A stretch of 64,000 nt of DNA, taken from the NCBI RefSeq assembly GCF_010692745.1, contig NZ_JAAHTB010000015.1:1-64000 (forward strand). The letters are read 5' to 3'. A model generated the notes under the pieces. That model had not been told where the DNA came from. It worked only from the letters and a program-made list of their open reading frames with translations, and did no database searches. Made by a program: the position numbers and the translations under genes. Shown piece after piece: positions 1 to 7,251 of the stretch. The stretch is from Methylobacterium sp. BTF04 (lineage in GTDB: Bacteria > Pseudomonadota > Alphaproteobacteria > Rhizobiales > Beijerinckiaceae). Positions within the stretch are counted from its first letter, which is position 1. The number at the start of each line of letters is the position of its first letter.

Positions 1-98
1 GAAAAGCTGGACGCCGACAGACCTCCAAACAAGGCGGCCTTCGCCGGATGCGCACGGTAATGCAGCGGCTCGGACACGAACACGCCGGTGCCGTAGCT
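1..98 (-). other. Open partial reading frame, unidentified
   Basis: The minus strand stays open from about position 98 to the window edge and reads as a peptide beginning SYGTGVFVSEPLHYRAHPAK. Direction of reading is leftwards, so the rest lies outside the window. It abuts the IstB remnant at 101, which suggests a junction between two unrelated pieces. I do not recognise a family and the frame may be fortuitous. Confidence 0.2.
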
Positions 99-100
99 GC

Positions 101-267
101 GAATGGGGCAAGATCTTCCCCGACCCGGCCATGACGCTGGCCGCCTCGTCCACCACGCCACGATCTTCGAGATGAACGTCGAGAGCTACCGCCGCCGCGT
201 CGCCCTCGAGCGCAAACGCGGACCCGGACGTCCGCCCATCCGCGCGACAACCAAAACGGCTCCCTGA
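101..267 (+). pseudogene. IS21-family IstB ATPase, C-terminal remnant with internal deletion
   Basis: The frame from 101 reads EWGKIFPDPAMTLAA, and a second frame reads VHHATIFEMNVESYRRR followed by ALERKRGPGRPP and a stop at 265-267. Together these are the last part of IS21 helper proteins (IstB), which normally continue ...LAAVDRLVHHAT.... The sequence goes straight from the codons for LAA to the second frame, as expected if about 10 nt encoding VDR were lost, which breaks the frame. The N-terminal AAA+ core is absent. The matching is from family knowledge; the frameshift is read directly. Confidence 0.7.
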
Positions 268-401
268 TCGTCGCGTCACCATCCTGATTGTCGCGCTACA
301 CTCTGGATCGAAGCCCGGCCGGTGGCGGCCTGAGAGAGGCTCGGGAAGGCCCCTCGGACCCGCTCACCACTCCCGACCTCACTTTCCTACCGTCAGACCG
401 A

Positions 402-581
402 TCACGCCAAAGCTGTCGACATCGTCAAATCGCCGGCCGAACCACCCAAACACGCGGTTCTTCGAGGTGTCCGCTCGGGCTGCAGCAGCTCGGCCACGAG
501 GTGGTCGGTGACCAGCGTGTCGAGCTTGCCCATCGGGATCGACCGGCCTTTGCAGGCGGATTTCCCCTGCCTGCCTTGGGT
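402..581 (-). pseudogene. Serine recombinase fragment (downstream part), split by IS630
   Basis: On the minus strand the frame reads GRQGKSACKGRSIPMGKLD, then TLVTDHLVAELLQPER, the zinc-beta-ribbon and following helix of large serine (resolvase/invertase-type) recombinases. After QPER the sequence departs from the family and stops at 402-404, so the C-terminal end is lost. The fragment starts at the left end of the IS630 copy; its upstream partner lies on the other side at 1732-1791. The catalytic N-terminal resolvase domain is not present in the window. Confidence 0.65.
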
Positions 582-582
582 C

Positions 583-1731
583 TAGTGGATGAGCCCTGAC
601 GGTTGAGTCCGTCTGGGGTTTCGGTTTGAGGTGCGTCCTGCGAGTCTGTCGGGATGCGCAGTGGCATCTCTTTCACGCTCTCCACGTCGGATCGCCTTCG
701 CCTGGAGGTCTTGGTCGCGGATCGAAACACGCCGCAGAAGCACGTCTGGCGCGCCCGCATCGTGCTGCGAGCGCCGAAGGGCTCGGGACGCACGCGATCA
801 TGCGTGAGGCTAGCGTGTCCAAGACGGTGGTCTGGCGCTGGCAGGACCGCTTCGCGCAGGAGGGCGTCGAAGGGCTCCTTCGGGATAAGACGCGACCGGC
901 GCGCATCTCGCCGCTGGGGCCGGAGGTGGCGGCGCGCGTGGTTGCTCTGACGCAACGAGATCCGCCCGGCGAGACCACGCATTGGACGGCCGCCGCCATG
1001 AGTAAGGTCGCGGCCATCAGCGTTTCGTCGGTGCAGCGGATCTGGCGCGGGCACGGTTTGCAGCCCCATCGGGTCCGGCAGTTCAAGCTCTCCACCGACC
1101 CGGCCTTCGCTGCCAAGTTGCGTGACGTCGTCGGGCTCTACGTTGATCCGCCCGCCCATGCCGTCGTGCTCTCGGTCGATGAGAAGAGCCAGATCCAGGC
1201 GCTCGCCCGCACGCAGGTCCCGTTGCCGATGAAGCCGGGCCAGCCGACGACGCGCACCCACGATTACAAGCGCCACGGCACGACGACCCTGTTTGCCGCC
1301 CTGGACGTGCTGGAGGGCAAGGTGATCGGCCGCTGCATGCAGCGCCATCGGCATCAGGAGTTCATCCGCTTCCTCAATGCGGTCGAGGCGGCGGTTCCGG
1401 CGGGCAAGATCGTCCACGCGATCCTGGACAACTATGCCGTCCACAAGCACCCGAAGGTCCGTGCCTGGCTCGACCGCCACCCGCGCTGGACCTTCCACTT
1501 CACCCCGACCTCAGCCTCGTGGCTCAATGCCGTCGAGGGCTTCTTCGCCAAGCTCGCAAAACGCCGGCTCCGACGCGGCGTGTTCGGATCGCTGATCGAG
1601 GTACAGGCGGCCATCAAACGCTTCATCGCCGAGAGCAACGGCAATCCGAAGCCCTTCGTCTGGACCGCCGACCCGGATCGCATCATCCAGGCCGCAAAGC
1701 GCGGGCACTAAGTGTTAGACTCGCACCACTA
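583..1731. mobile_element. IS630-family insertion sequence with TA target duplication
   Basis: The element carries one transposase gene and is bounded by TA dinucleotides at 583-584 and 1730-1731. Its ends are imperfect inverted repeats: the left end begins TAGTGGATGAG and the reverse complement of the right end begins TAGTGGTGCGAG. Insertion at TA is the known habit of IS630/Tc1 elements. The insertion interrupts a serine-recombinase gene: YYSC-encoding DNA lies directly to the right and GRQGKSACKG-encoding DNA to the left, both on the minus strand. Confidence 0.75.
654..1711 (+). pseudogene. IS630-family transposase, one frameshift
   Basis: DDE transposase of the IS630/Tc1 group. The N-terminal helix-turn-helix part starts at ATG 654 (MRSGISFTLSTSDRLRLEVL) and stays in frame to RARIVL near 768. 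The remainder (SAEGLGTHAIMREAS through to the C-terminus at 1711) is one frame over, consistent with loss of a single base around 765-772. The catalytic core is intact in the second frame: SVDEKSQIQAL carries the first Asp, ILDNYAVHKH the second, and ASWLNAVEGFF the Glu. Total length about 350 residues is normal for the family. Programmed frameshifting is known in some IS630 members, but I see no slippery homopolymer here, so I call it a mutation. Confidence 0.75.
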
Positions 1732-1791
1732 GCAGCTGTAGTAGGTGTGCACCTTGCCAGACTTCGAGGTACCGGTGCGCAGGTGGCAGGC
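1732..1791 (-). pseudogene. Serine recombinase fragment (upstream part), split by IS630
   Basis: Minus-strand frame ACHLRTGTSKSGKVHTYYSC is the first half of the zinc ribbon of large serine recombinases (Cys in YYSC would pair with the Cys in SACKG on the other side of the IS). It ends exactly at the right end of the IS630 copy. Upstream of ACHLRT the family resemblance fades within about 20 bases, and the MobF gene ends soon after at 1847, so the catalytic domain was already lost before or after the IS insertion. Confidence 0.6.
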
Positions 1792-1846
1792 CACTGACGA
1801 AGCCCGCCAATTTCGATTGGCTCGGCTGCGGCATAATGTTTACGGC

Positions 1847-4762
1847 CTATCGTTCGATCGCCGGACCGGATCGCCCCTGGGAGCGGCGGTGATCGAGACC
1901 GTGTTCGACTGACGGCTTGCGCAAGGCATCTATGACGCGCGCGATATGTTGTGGCAGAAGCCGTCGGGTTTGCTGCCCCAGTCGGCCGAGTTGCCGCAAC
2001 ATCATACCGGGCGCTGCGCTGATCTCTTGCATCACGGCTCGGAAAGCCCGGCCAGCGTCGAAGCCGCGCCGGAGATCGAGTCGAATATCCTTCGACGCTG
2101 CGGGAATCATTCCTGTTCTGACGAACGCGGCGCGATCCTCGACATGATCGACGACGTTGACCTTCTCGTTGTAGCGGCGCGCCTCGACGAACAACCGCTC
2201 TTGCAGCTCGGCTGTGCTCGGCGCCATGCGGGCGTCGGACGCTCGGCTGCGTACGGCCGCCTCCAACCGGTCTCGCTCGACGACGAGCCTGGCGTCGTGC
2301 CGGTGGCGCGTCAGGCCGACGTAGAGCTCGCGCGCATCGCTCGCTGTGGCGCCGTAGTAGACACATGAGGAAGCCGTTTTTCCCTGTACGGAGTATGCGG
2401 TGCCAGCGTAAGCGAGGCTGATCCGGGGCAGAGTGGGCGCAATGCGCCGTCCGGGAATCCGATCGCGCACGAAGGCCGTATAGGCATCCTCGACCCGGCG
2501 GCCATCGTCCAGACGAACGGTCAGCTGCAGCGTGCCGTGCGCATCAGGTCCGATCGCCTCGACGATTGCGCGTGTTCCGTTGCGAATGCCGTGCTGGCGG
2601 ATTCCTTCGCCGAACCGGATCTTGTCGCCAACGGCCAAGTCAAGCGTGATTGGCTTGTTCTCGCGGTCACGAGCCCGCACCGCGACGTCGACGCCGGTGA
2701 TTTGCGCTTCCGCGCGCAACACAGCGCGCGCGGCAGTGTTCAGGACGGCGGCGTCGCGGTTACGGCGGGTGACGATCAGCACCTCATCGTTGCAGTAGCT
2801 GGCACGCGCCTGCGTCCAAAGCGCGATGGCTCTTTCTTGTGCCGGGCTGGACCCGCTGACGAGTTCGATCCGCTCATGCCTGGCATAAGCGCGTAGCCCG
2901 GCCTCGACCTCACCACGCGCCATCAGGATCGAGGCAGCGCGCTGCCACTGCACTTGTTGGCGCCGCACTTCGCTGAGCGTCGCATGACGCCCAAGAACGT
3001 CGACGACCGCGCGCAGCGCACTGCCACCTGGAACCGCCGCGAGCTGGCGCCGGTCGCCGAGCAGGATCGCGCGAGCTCCCCCGTTCGGGGCCGCCGCCGC
3101 GGCCGAGAGCACGAAGGCGAGATCCTTGGTGCCGACCATGCCCGACTCGTCGCACAGGATGACGGTATCGGCATCGAGAGGGGGAATCCTGCCGTGTTCG
3201 AGATCGTGCCGCCACTTGGCGATAGCGAAAGTCTCGATGCCGGTGGTGGCCGCAAGCTCATCGGCCGCCGTCCAACTCGGGGCCAAACCGACCACCTTGA
3301 GGCCCGATGCCTTTGCCGCCGCGACGATCACGTTGGCCGTTACGGTCTTGCCCGTTCCAGCCCCGGCCTCCAAAACACTGACGCCACCGGCCTCCGGCGC
3401 CGTGACGTGGATCACCGCCTGACGCTGCTCGGCCGATAGCTGAGGGGCCGCGTCGATCGCAGTCGTCACGGCCTCAGACCGAAAGCGCGATCCGACATCC
3501 GCCCGGTCGGCGGCGCGAAGCAAGGCGGCTTCAGCCATGGCAATACCGGGCGTGGTCCAGCAGGCCTCCGGGTCGGACTGGTTCAGACGCAGGAGCTGGC
3601 CCCGTTCTTCCAAGGCAGCTATCTCGGCTTTGACGGCGGCGATGCCAATACCCTGGAGTGCCGCCTCGTTGAGCGCCTGCTCGACCAAACTCTTGCGGTC
3701 GATGACGTTTTGATGCCGGAACAAGGCGGACGCGGCCCGCGCCACCGGCGTCTCGCCGGTGATCTCTGGCGGATCGAAGTCAGGCTCGGGCGTGAGATCT
3801 TGTTCGTGCTCTCGCTCTTGATCCTGTTCTAGTGACCGAGCCCGGCTCGCCTCGCGAACCGCTGTCCAGGGGTCGATGTCGAAGGCGGAGAGCTCGTCGC
3901 GCCAGCGCCGCTCCAGTTCGGCCCCTGTCGGCAGGTCTGCCTTCGCGTCGCGCGTCGAGAGCGCGGCGACCTCCTTCTGCGACCCGGAGGCCGATTTGCG
4001 GTCGCCACCAATCGCCGCCTCGATCTCGACCGAGCGTTTGGAAAACGCTTCGATGACAGCATCGGGAATGCCGCGAATCTCGAATTGCCCTTGTCCGGCA
4101 GCGCGCAGGGAGAGCCCGAACTCACGCGACAACCCTTCCGCCAGGGCAGCGCGATAGGCGGAGCCGACGACCTTCTGCCAGTCGAACAGCTTCGAAGGCT
4201 CCAAGGTGCGGTATTTCCCGTCTGGCAATTTCGCGACGTTCAATAACACGCAATGCGTGTGGCAATTGGGGTCCCCGGCCCTGGTCGTATAATGATCGAA
4301 CCGGCCAACCATCAGATCGGTCGGCTGCTCGCGCAGGTATCCGCCCGCGCCGAGTCTGACCTCGACGAGACCTTCATCCCGCAGGAATTCCAGCGCCTCG
4401 GTTACCGCCGCGGCATGGATCGATTCAAGCTGGGATCGCTGATTGCTGCCACCATCGGCCCAGAGAATCGAAAATGTCTTGCAGGCGGTGAGCGTCACGT
4501 CCCATCCGGCCCTGTGTCCCTCGCCGGCCCCACGCACCAGCGATTGGCCGGTGCGCGGATCGCGACCGGCACACAGATCCTGGAAGCTTTTGAGATCGAT
4601 CGCCGCTTCGTCGCGGACCACGCTACCGGCGCTCGTCCACCACCGACCTCCGCCATCCTGGGCGTAGTACTCGTCGCGGTTTTGGGTCTCACGGTAGGGA
4701 TCGTTGGTGTAATAATTGCCGGCCGATGAACCCGCACCGAGGGTGTGGAGGCTCGCCGTCAT
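1847..4762 (-). CDS. MobF-family conjugative relaxase/helicase (TraA/TrwC-like)
   Basis: Relaxase that would nick the transfer origin, become covalently attached to the 5' end through tyrosine, and unwind the strand for export. The 971-residue protein has an N-terminal TrwC-type domain: tandem tyrosines at Y17/Y18 (GNYYTND) and the metal-binding three-histidine set H157, H168, H170 (FDHYTT...CHTHCVLLN). A superfamily I helicase follows, with Walker A GAGTGKT near residue 466, Walker B LCDESGM, and a C-terminal motif YAGTAYSVQGKTA. The length matches full-size MobF enzymes and no frameshift is seen. The start overlaps the stop of the ribbon-helix-helix gene by four bases, so the two are translationally coupled. 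Together with the coupling protein at 7252 this is the core of a mobilisation system. Confidence 0.9.
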   Translation of the reverse strand: MTASLHTLGAGSSAGNYYTNDPYRETQNRDEYYAQDGGGRWWTSAGSVVRDEAAIDLKSFQDLCAGRDPRTGQSLVRGAGEGHRAGWDVTLTACKTFSILWADGGSNQRSQLESIHAAAVTEALEFLRDEGLVEVRLGAGGYLREQPTDLMVGRFDHYTTRAGDPNCHTHCVLLNVAKLPDGKYRTLEPSKLFDWQKVVGSAYRAALAEGLSREFGLSLRAAGQGQFEIRGIPDAVIEAFSKRSVEIEAAIGGDRKSASGSQKEVAALSTRDAKADLPTGAELERRWRDELSAFDIDPWTAVREASRARSLEQDQEREHEQDLTPEPDFDPPEITGETPVARAASALFRHQNVIDRKSLVEQALNEAALQGIGIAAVKAEIAALEERGQLLRLNQSDPEACWTTPGIAMAEAALLRAADRADVGSRFRSEAVTTAIDAAPQLSAEQRQAVIHVTAPEAGGVSVLEAGAGTGKTVTANVIVAAAKASGLKVVGLAPSWTAADELAATTGIETFAIAKWRHDLEHGRIPPLDADTVILCDESGMVGTKDLAFVLSAAAAAPNGGARAILLGDRRQLAAVPGGSALRAVVDVLGRHATLSEVRRQQVQWQRAASILMARGEVEAGLRAYARHERIELVSGSSPAQERAIALWTQARASYCNDEVLIVTRRNRDAAVLNTAARAVLRAEAQITGVDVAVRARDRENKPITLDLAVGDKIRFGEGIRQHGIRNGTRAIVEAIGPDAHGTLQLTVRLDDGRRVEDAYTAFVRDRIPGRRIAPTLPRISLAYAGTAYSVQGKTASSCVYYGATASDARELYVGLTRHRHDARLVVERDRLEAAVRSRASDARMAPSTAELQERLFVEARRYNEKVNVVDHVEDRAAFVRTGMIPAASKDIRLDLRRGFDAGRAFRAVMQEISAAPGMMLRQLGRLGQQTRRLLPQHIARVIDALRKPSVEHGLDHRRSQGRSGPAIER

Positions 4763-5049
4763 GGCGTAGACGATGAAATTGGCGCCTTGTAGCGGCAGAT
4801 GGCGGCCATCTCGGATTGTGCCGGCTCTGCCAGCACTTCGCCGATGAGGCTGGCAAGGGTCGCGAGACGATCCTTGACGAGGTTGATCTCGTCGTACATC
4901 CGGCCGTAGGCAACGATGCCGTCGAGGTCGTTGCGCAGAGCCCGCGATACCAGGTCAGCCGACGAGAGACCGGTACGCTCGACGGCCTCGGCAAAGCGGA
5001 TGGCGAGATCGGGATCGAGGGTCAGGGTGAGCGTCTGGACGGCAGGCAT
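4759..5049 (-). CDS. Small ribbon-helix-helix protein, probable relaxosome accessory factor
   Basis: A 96-residue protein whose N-terminus (MPAVQTLTLTLDPDLAIRF) and following helices (AEAVERTGLSSADLVSRAL) fit a ribbon-helix-helix/CopG fold: a short beta strand and two helices. The C-terminal half (DEINLVKDRLATLASLIGEV) is likely helical and could oligomerise. I chose ATG at 5049; an in-frame TTG at 5064 is the alternative. Its 3' end overlaps the relaxase gene by ATGA. By analogy with TrwA, TraY and similar proteins it probably binds the DNA just upstream (about 5160-5260), helping relaxase loading and repressing its own operon. The role is inferred from fold and position. Confidence 0.75.
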   Translation of the reverse strand: MPAVQTLTLTLDPDLAIRFAEAVERTGLSSADLVSRALRNDLDGIVAYGRMYDEINLVKDRLATLASLIGEVLAEPAQSEMAAICRYKAPISSSTP

Positions 5050-5165
5050 CGGAGGCAATTCCAAGTCGGTGTCAGCGGGGCAGTCCTGGTACCGTGCGCT
5101 CCATCAGACATGGGCGGCAAGCCGCGAAACGGCACTCTGCAGCCCCGTGGTTAACGTCCGGCAGC

Positions 5166-5194
5166 TTTAGTGCGTGTGGTGTGATACCACTAAA
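5166..5194. promoter_or_regulatory. Interrupted dyad in divergent region; candidate oriT or operator
   Basis: The gap 5050-5341 separates the relaxase operon from a divergent operon. It contains TTTAGTG (5166-5172) and its complement CACTAAA (5188-5194), with an inner GTGGT/ACCAC pair (5176-5180 and 5186-5190). Just to the right the motifs TCGTGG and GTGTGG recur (around 5207-5245). Such repeats next to a relaxase and a ribbon-helix-helix gene are typical of an origin of transfer or an autorepressor site. No nic consensus is recognised. Confidence 0.4.
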
Positions 5195-5341
5195 TTTGTA
5201 GCCTTCTCGTGGTATTTTGTGTAGGCATCGTGTGGCCTCTCGTGGCCGCTGATGGTGCTTACCAGACCCTTGTCGTCGCGCCTCCAATCCTGCGCATGAT
5301 CCTAAGCTTGGCTTCATCGCCGGAGTGCTACATCTCCGGAC

Positions 5342-5896
5342 ATGCCGCCCCTCGACCTTCCCCGCCTGCGCCGTGACGTCAAGCGTCGCCAAGACGCTCG
5401 GCCGCAAGGTCAGGGTCCGGGCGGACGTCTCGTCACCGGCAGCATGGCGATCGTGCGCGAGCATCTCGAAGCCTTCGAGGCGATGCACCGCGATGGCGCC
5501 AGTTGGGTCGACATCGCCGCCGCGCTCGCCGCCCAGGAAGTGATGCAGGGGACCGGCGATGCCGCGCAACCCATCACCGCCCGGCGGCTGACCGCCCTGA
5601 TGGCCAGTGTCCGGCGCGAGCGTGAACGGCACGCCCAAGCCGGCCGGGCGCGGATGCGCCGGAGCGACCTCGGCCTAGTCGCCCACGTCGAGACGTGCGA
5701 GCCGGCAGCGCCGTCGCCCCTCTCAATCTCGACGCCCTCCACCCGGTCTATTCGGGAGCGAAAGACGCTCTCCCTCGCGCCCGAGCTAACCCAGCGCGAG
5801 ACCCTCGACACGGAATTGGACTTCCCCTCCGCCGAGGACATCCGCCGCTCGGCGCTGGCCACGGTGCAAAAGCTGTTGAAGAAGGATCCCCCATGA
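5342..5896 (+). CDS. Hypothetical protein, first gene of mobilisation-associated operon
   Basis: A 184-residue basic protein that I cannot assign to a family. The N-terminus is rich in Arg/Lys/Gln/Gly (MPPLDLPRLRRDVKRRQD). It is followed by a predicted helical segment (SMAIVREHLEAFEAMHRDG, SWVDIAAALAAQEV) that looks like a small helical DNA- or protein-binding domain, then a helix TARRLTALMASVRRERER and a Ser/Thr/Pro-rich linker. There is no signal peptide or membrane segment. Met at 5444 is a possible later start, since no strong ribosome site precedes 5342. The stop overlaps the start of the ATPase gene (ATGA), so it is co-translated with it. Context suggests an accessory DNA-transfer or partition role. 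Confidence 0.55.
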   Translation: MPPLDLPRLRRDVKRRQDARPQGQGPGGRLVTGSMAIVREHLEAFEAMHRDGASWVDIAAALAAQEVMQGTGDAAQPITARRLTALMASVRRERERHAQAGRARMRRSDLGLVAHVETCEPAAPSPLSISTPSTRSIRERKTLSLAPELTQRETLDTELDFPSAEDIRRSALATVQKLLKKDPP

Positions 5897-6648
5897 GCCG
5901 CATCCTCCTCGTCGCGCAGGACACCAGTGCGATCGGCAAGTCGACCGTGACTCGAGCCTTGGCCGAATGCGTGCCGGACGCACCGGTCTACGAAGTGGAA
6001 TCGAGCCGGCACCTCGTCGAGCTCGGCGACCGGGTTCGCCACTTCGCCATCCGGACCGAACGCAAGCGCCTGGACGAGACCGGCGGAGAGGCGGCCATTG
6101 CCGAGTACGATCCGGTGCTGAACAGACTGCTGACCGAGCCGGTGCCGGCGATCGTCGACATCGGCGCCAACGGCGGCGTCGCCTTCCTGGAGGCGCTGGC
6201 GCAGATGGCCGCGGCCTTCGACCGGCGGAAGAAGACGCTCGGGGTTCTCGTTGTGGTAGCGCACAAGGACGACGCCTACGCGACCGGCCGCGCGATCACC
6301 GCGGTGACGAAGGGCTGGGCGGCGGCGCGCTTCCTGATGGTCAACCACCTCCATGGCGAGCCCGACGCGGCTCAGGTCAAGGAACTGACCAAAGGAGCCA
6401 CGGCAGTGACCACCCTGGCAAAGTACAGCTTCCCGACGAAGGCGCTACCGCTGATCGCCCCGCTTGGCCTGGCGCTGATCCCGCAGCTAGACGAGGACGC
6501 GCTGGCCAAGCACCTCGCCAAGGACGGGGCCGAACCGGACGTGGCCATGGCGATCCGTACGCGGGCCTCGCTGGACGCCTTCCGGCTCGCCGCGATGAAG
6601 GCCGTGGAACCCGCAGCCCGGTGGTTGATCGATGCCGACAAGGCTTGA
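5893..6648 (+). CDS. ParA/MinD-like P-loop ATPase with atypical Walker A
   Basis: A 251-residue cytoplasmic protein beginning MSRILLVAQDTSAIGKST. The GKST at residues 15-18 follows a hydrophobic strand as in MinD/ParA/CobQ-type ATPases. The usual KGGxGK is replaced by TSAIGK, so the signature lysine is missing. A later strand ending in an acidic residue (VPAIVDIGANGG) fits the switch region and LGVLVVVAHKDD the nucleotide-base side. Start at 5893 is supported by AAGGA nine bases upstream and overlap with the preceding stop. The next gene overlaps its 3' end by 17 bases. In conjugative elements such ATPases (VirC1-like) help bring the relaxosome to the cell pole or aid stability; that role is inference. 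Confidence 0.7.
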   Translation: MSRILLVAQDTSAIGKSTVTRALAECVPDAPVYEVESSRHLVELGDRVRHFAIRTERKRLDETGGEAAIAEYDPVLNRLLTEPVPAIVDIGANGGVAFLEALAQMAAAFDRRKKTLGVLVVVAHKDDAYATGRAITAVTKGWAAARFLMVNHLHGEPDAAQVKELTKGATAVTTLAKYSFPTKALPLIAPLGLALIPQLDEDALAKHLAKDGAEPDVAMAIRTRASLDAFRLAAMKAVEPAARWLIDADKA

Positions 6649-7213
6649 ACAGCTCGAAGAAGCCCTAGTCGGCGCCATGGCAGCGGCCCGCCGATCGGGC
6701 GCACGCGTCCGGGAGGTGCGCGCCGAGCGGCTCGCCCGTGCCCTTGCCGCGCCGACGCCGGCCGCGCGACTGGCCGCCCTCGACGATCCGATCCTGACGC
6801 GCGCAGACCGGCGCAAACTGCGTGAGCACGTCGGAGTCTCGCTGGCTCCGGAATCCAGCACCTCGAAGACGTCGAAGCGCCGCCCTCTGGCCAACCGCCT
6901 CCGGGTCGCGTTGGCCAGCCAGCGCTACAACCCGGTCAACCTGCTAATCTGCGTCTTCGTCGGCGGGTCAATCGTCACAGCACTCGCCTTCGCCTGGGCG
7001 CATACCGGGCGCGGAGCACAGATGAGCGGGCTTTGCCGCGATCCGGTGTTTACCTGGTCGGACGGCACGCCAAGATATCCCTCGATCTCCAAAGGCACGC
7101 GGGTCATTGTACGAAGCGAGAGCACCGAGGTTGCGACGATCGCATATTGGCAACCCCTGGCTGGCTACGGCATCACGACGGTCGAGAAGGTTTGTCTCGT
7201 CAAAGGCGAGTGA
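6632..7213 (+). CDS. Single-span membrane protein of unknown function
   Basis: A 193-residue protein overlapping the ATPase gene by 17 bases. Residues 1-70 are charged and helical (RLEQLEEALVGAMAAARRSG, RVREVRAERLARALA). Around residues 100-123 lies one clear transmembrane helix (NLLICVFVGGSIVTALAFAW). The remaining 70 residues would lie outside the cytoplasm and contain Cys in SGLCRDPVF and in EKVCLVKGE that could form a disulphide. I do not recognise a family. As the third gene of the operon it could anchor the ATPase or coupling protein at the membrane; this is inference only. Confidence 0.6.
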   Translation: MPTRLEQLEEALVGAMAAARRSGARVREVRAERLARALAAPTPAARLAALDDPILTRADRRKLREHVGVSLAPESSTSKTSKRRPLANRLRVALASQRYNPVNLLICVFVGGSIVTALAFAWAHTGRGAQMSGLCRDPVFTWSDGTPRYPSISKGTRVIVRSESTEVATIAYWQPLAGYGITTVEKVCLVKGE

Positions 7214-7251
7214 TGGCCACGTAAATTGCCGGGCCACACGCTCTTCGTCGG

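Noticed and set aside
654-1711. Programmed frameshift in the IS630 transposase
   Set aside because: Some family members use it, but no slippery homopolymer is visible at 765-772, so a simple one-base loss is preferred.
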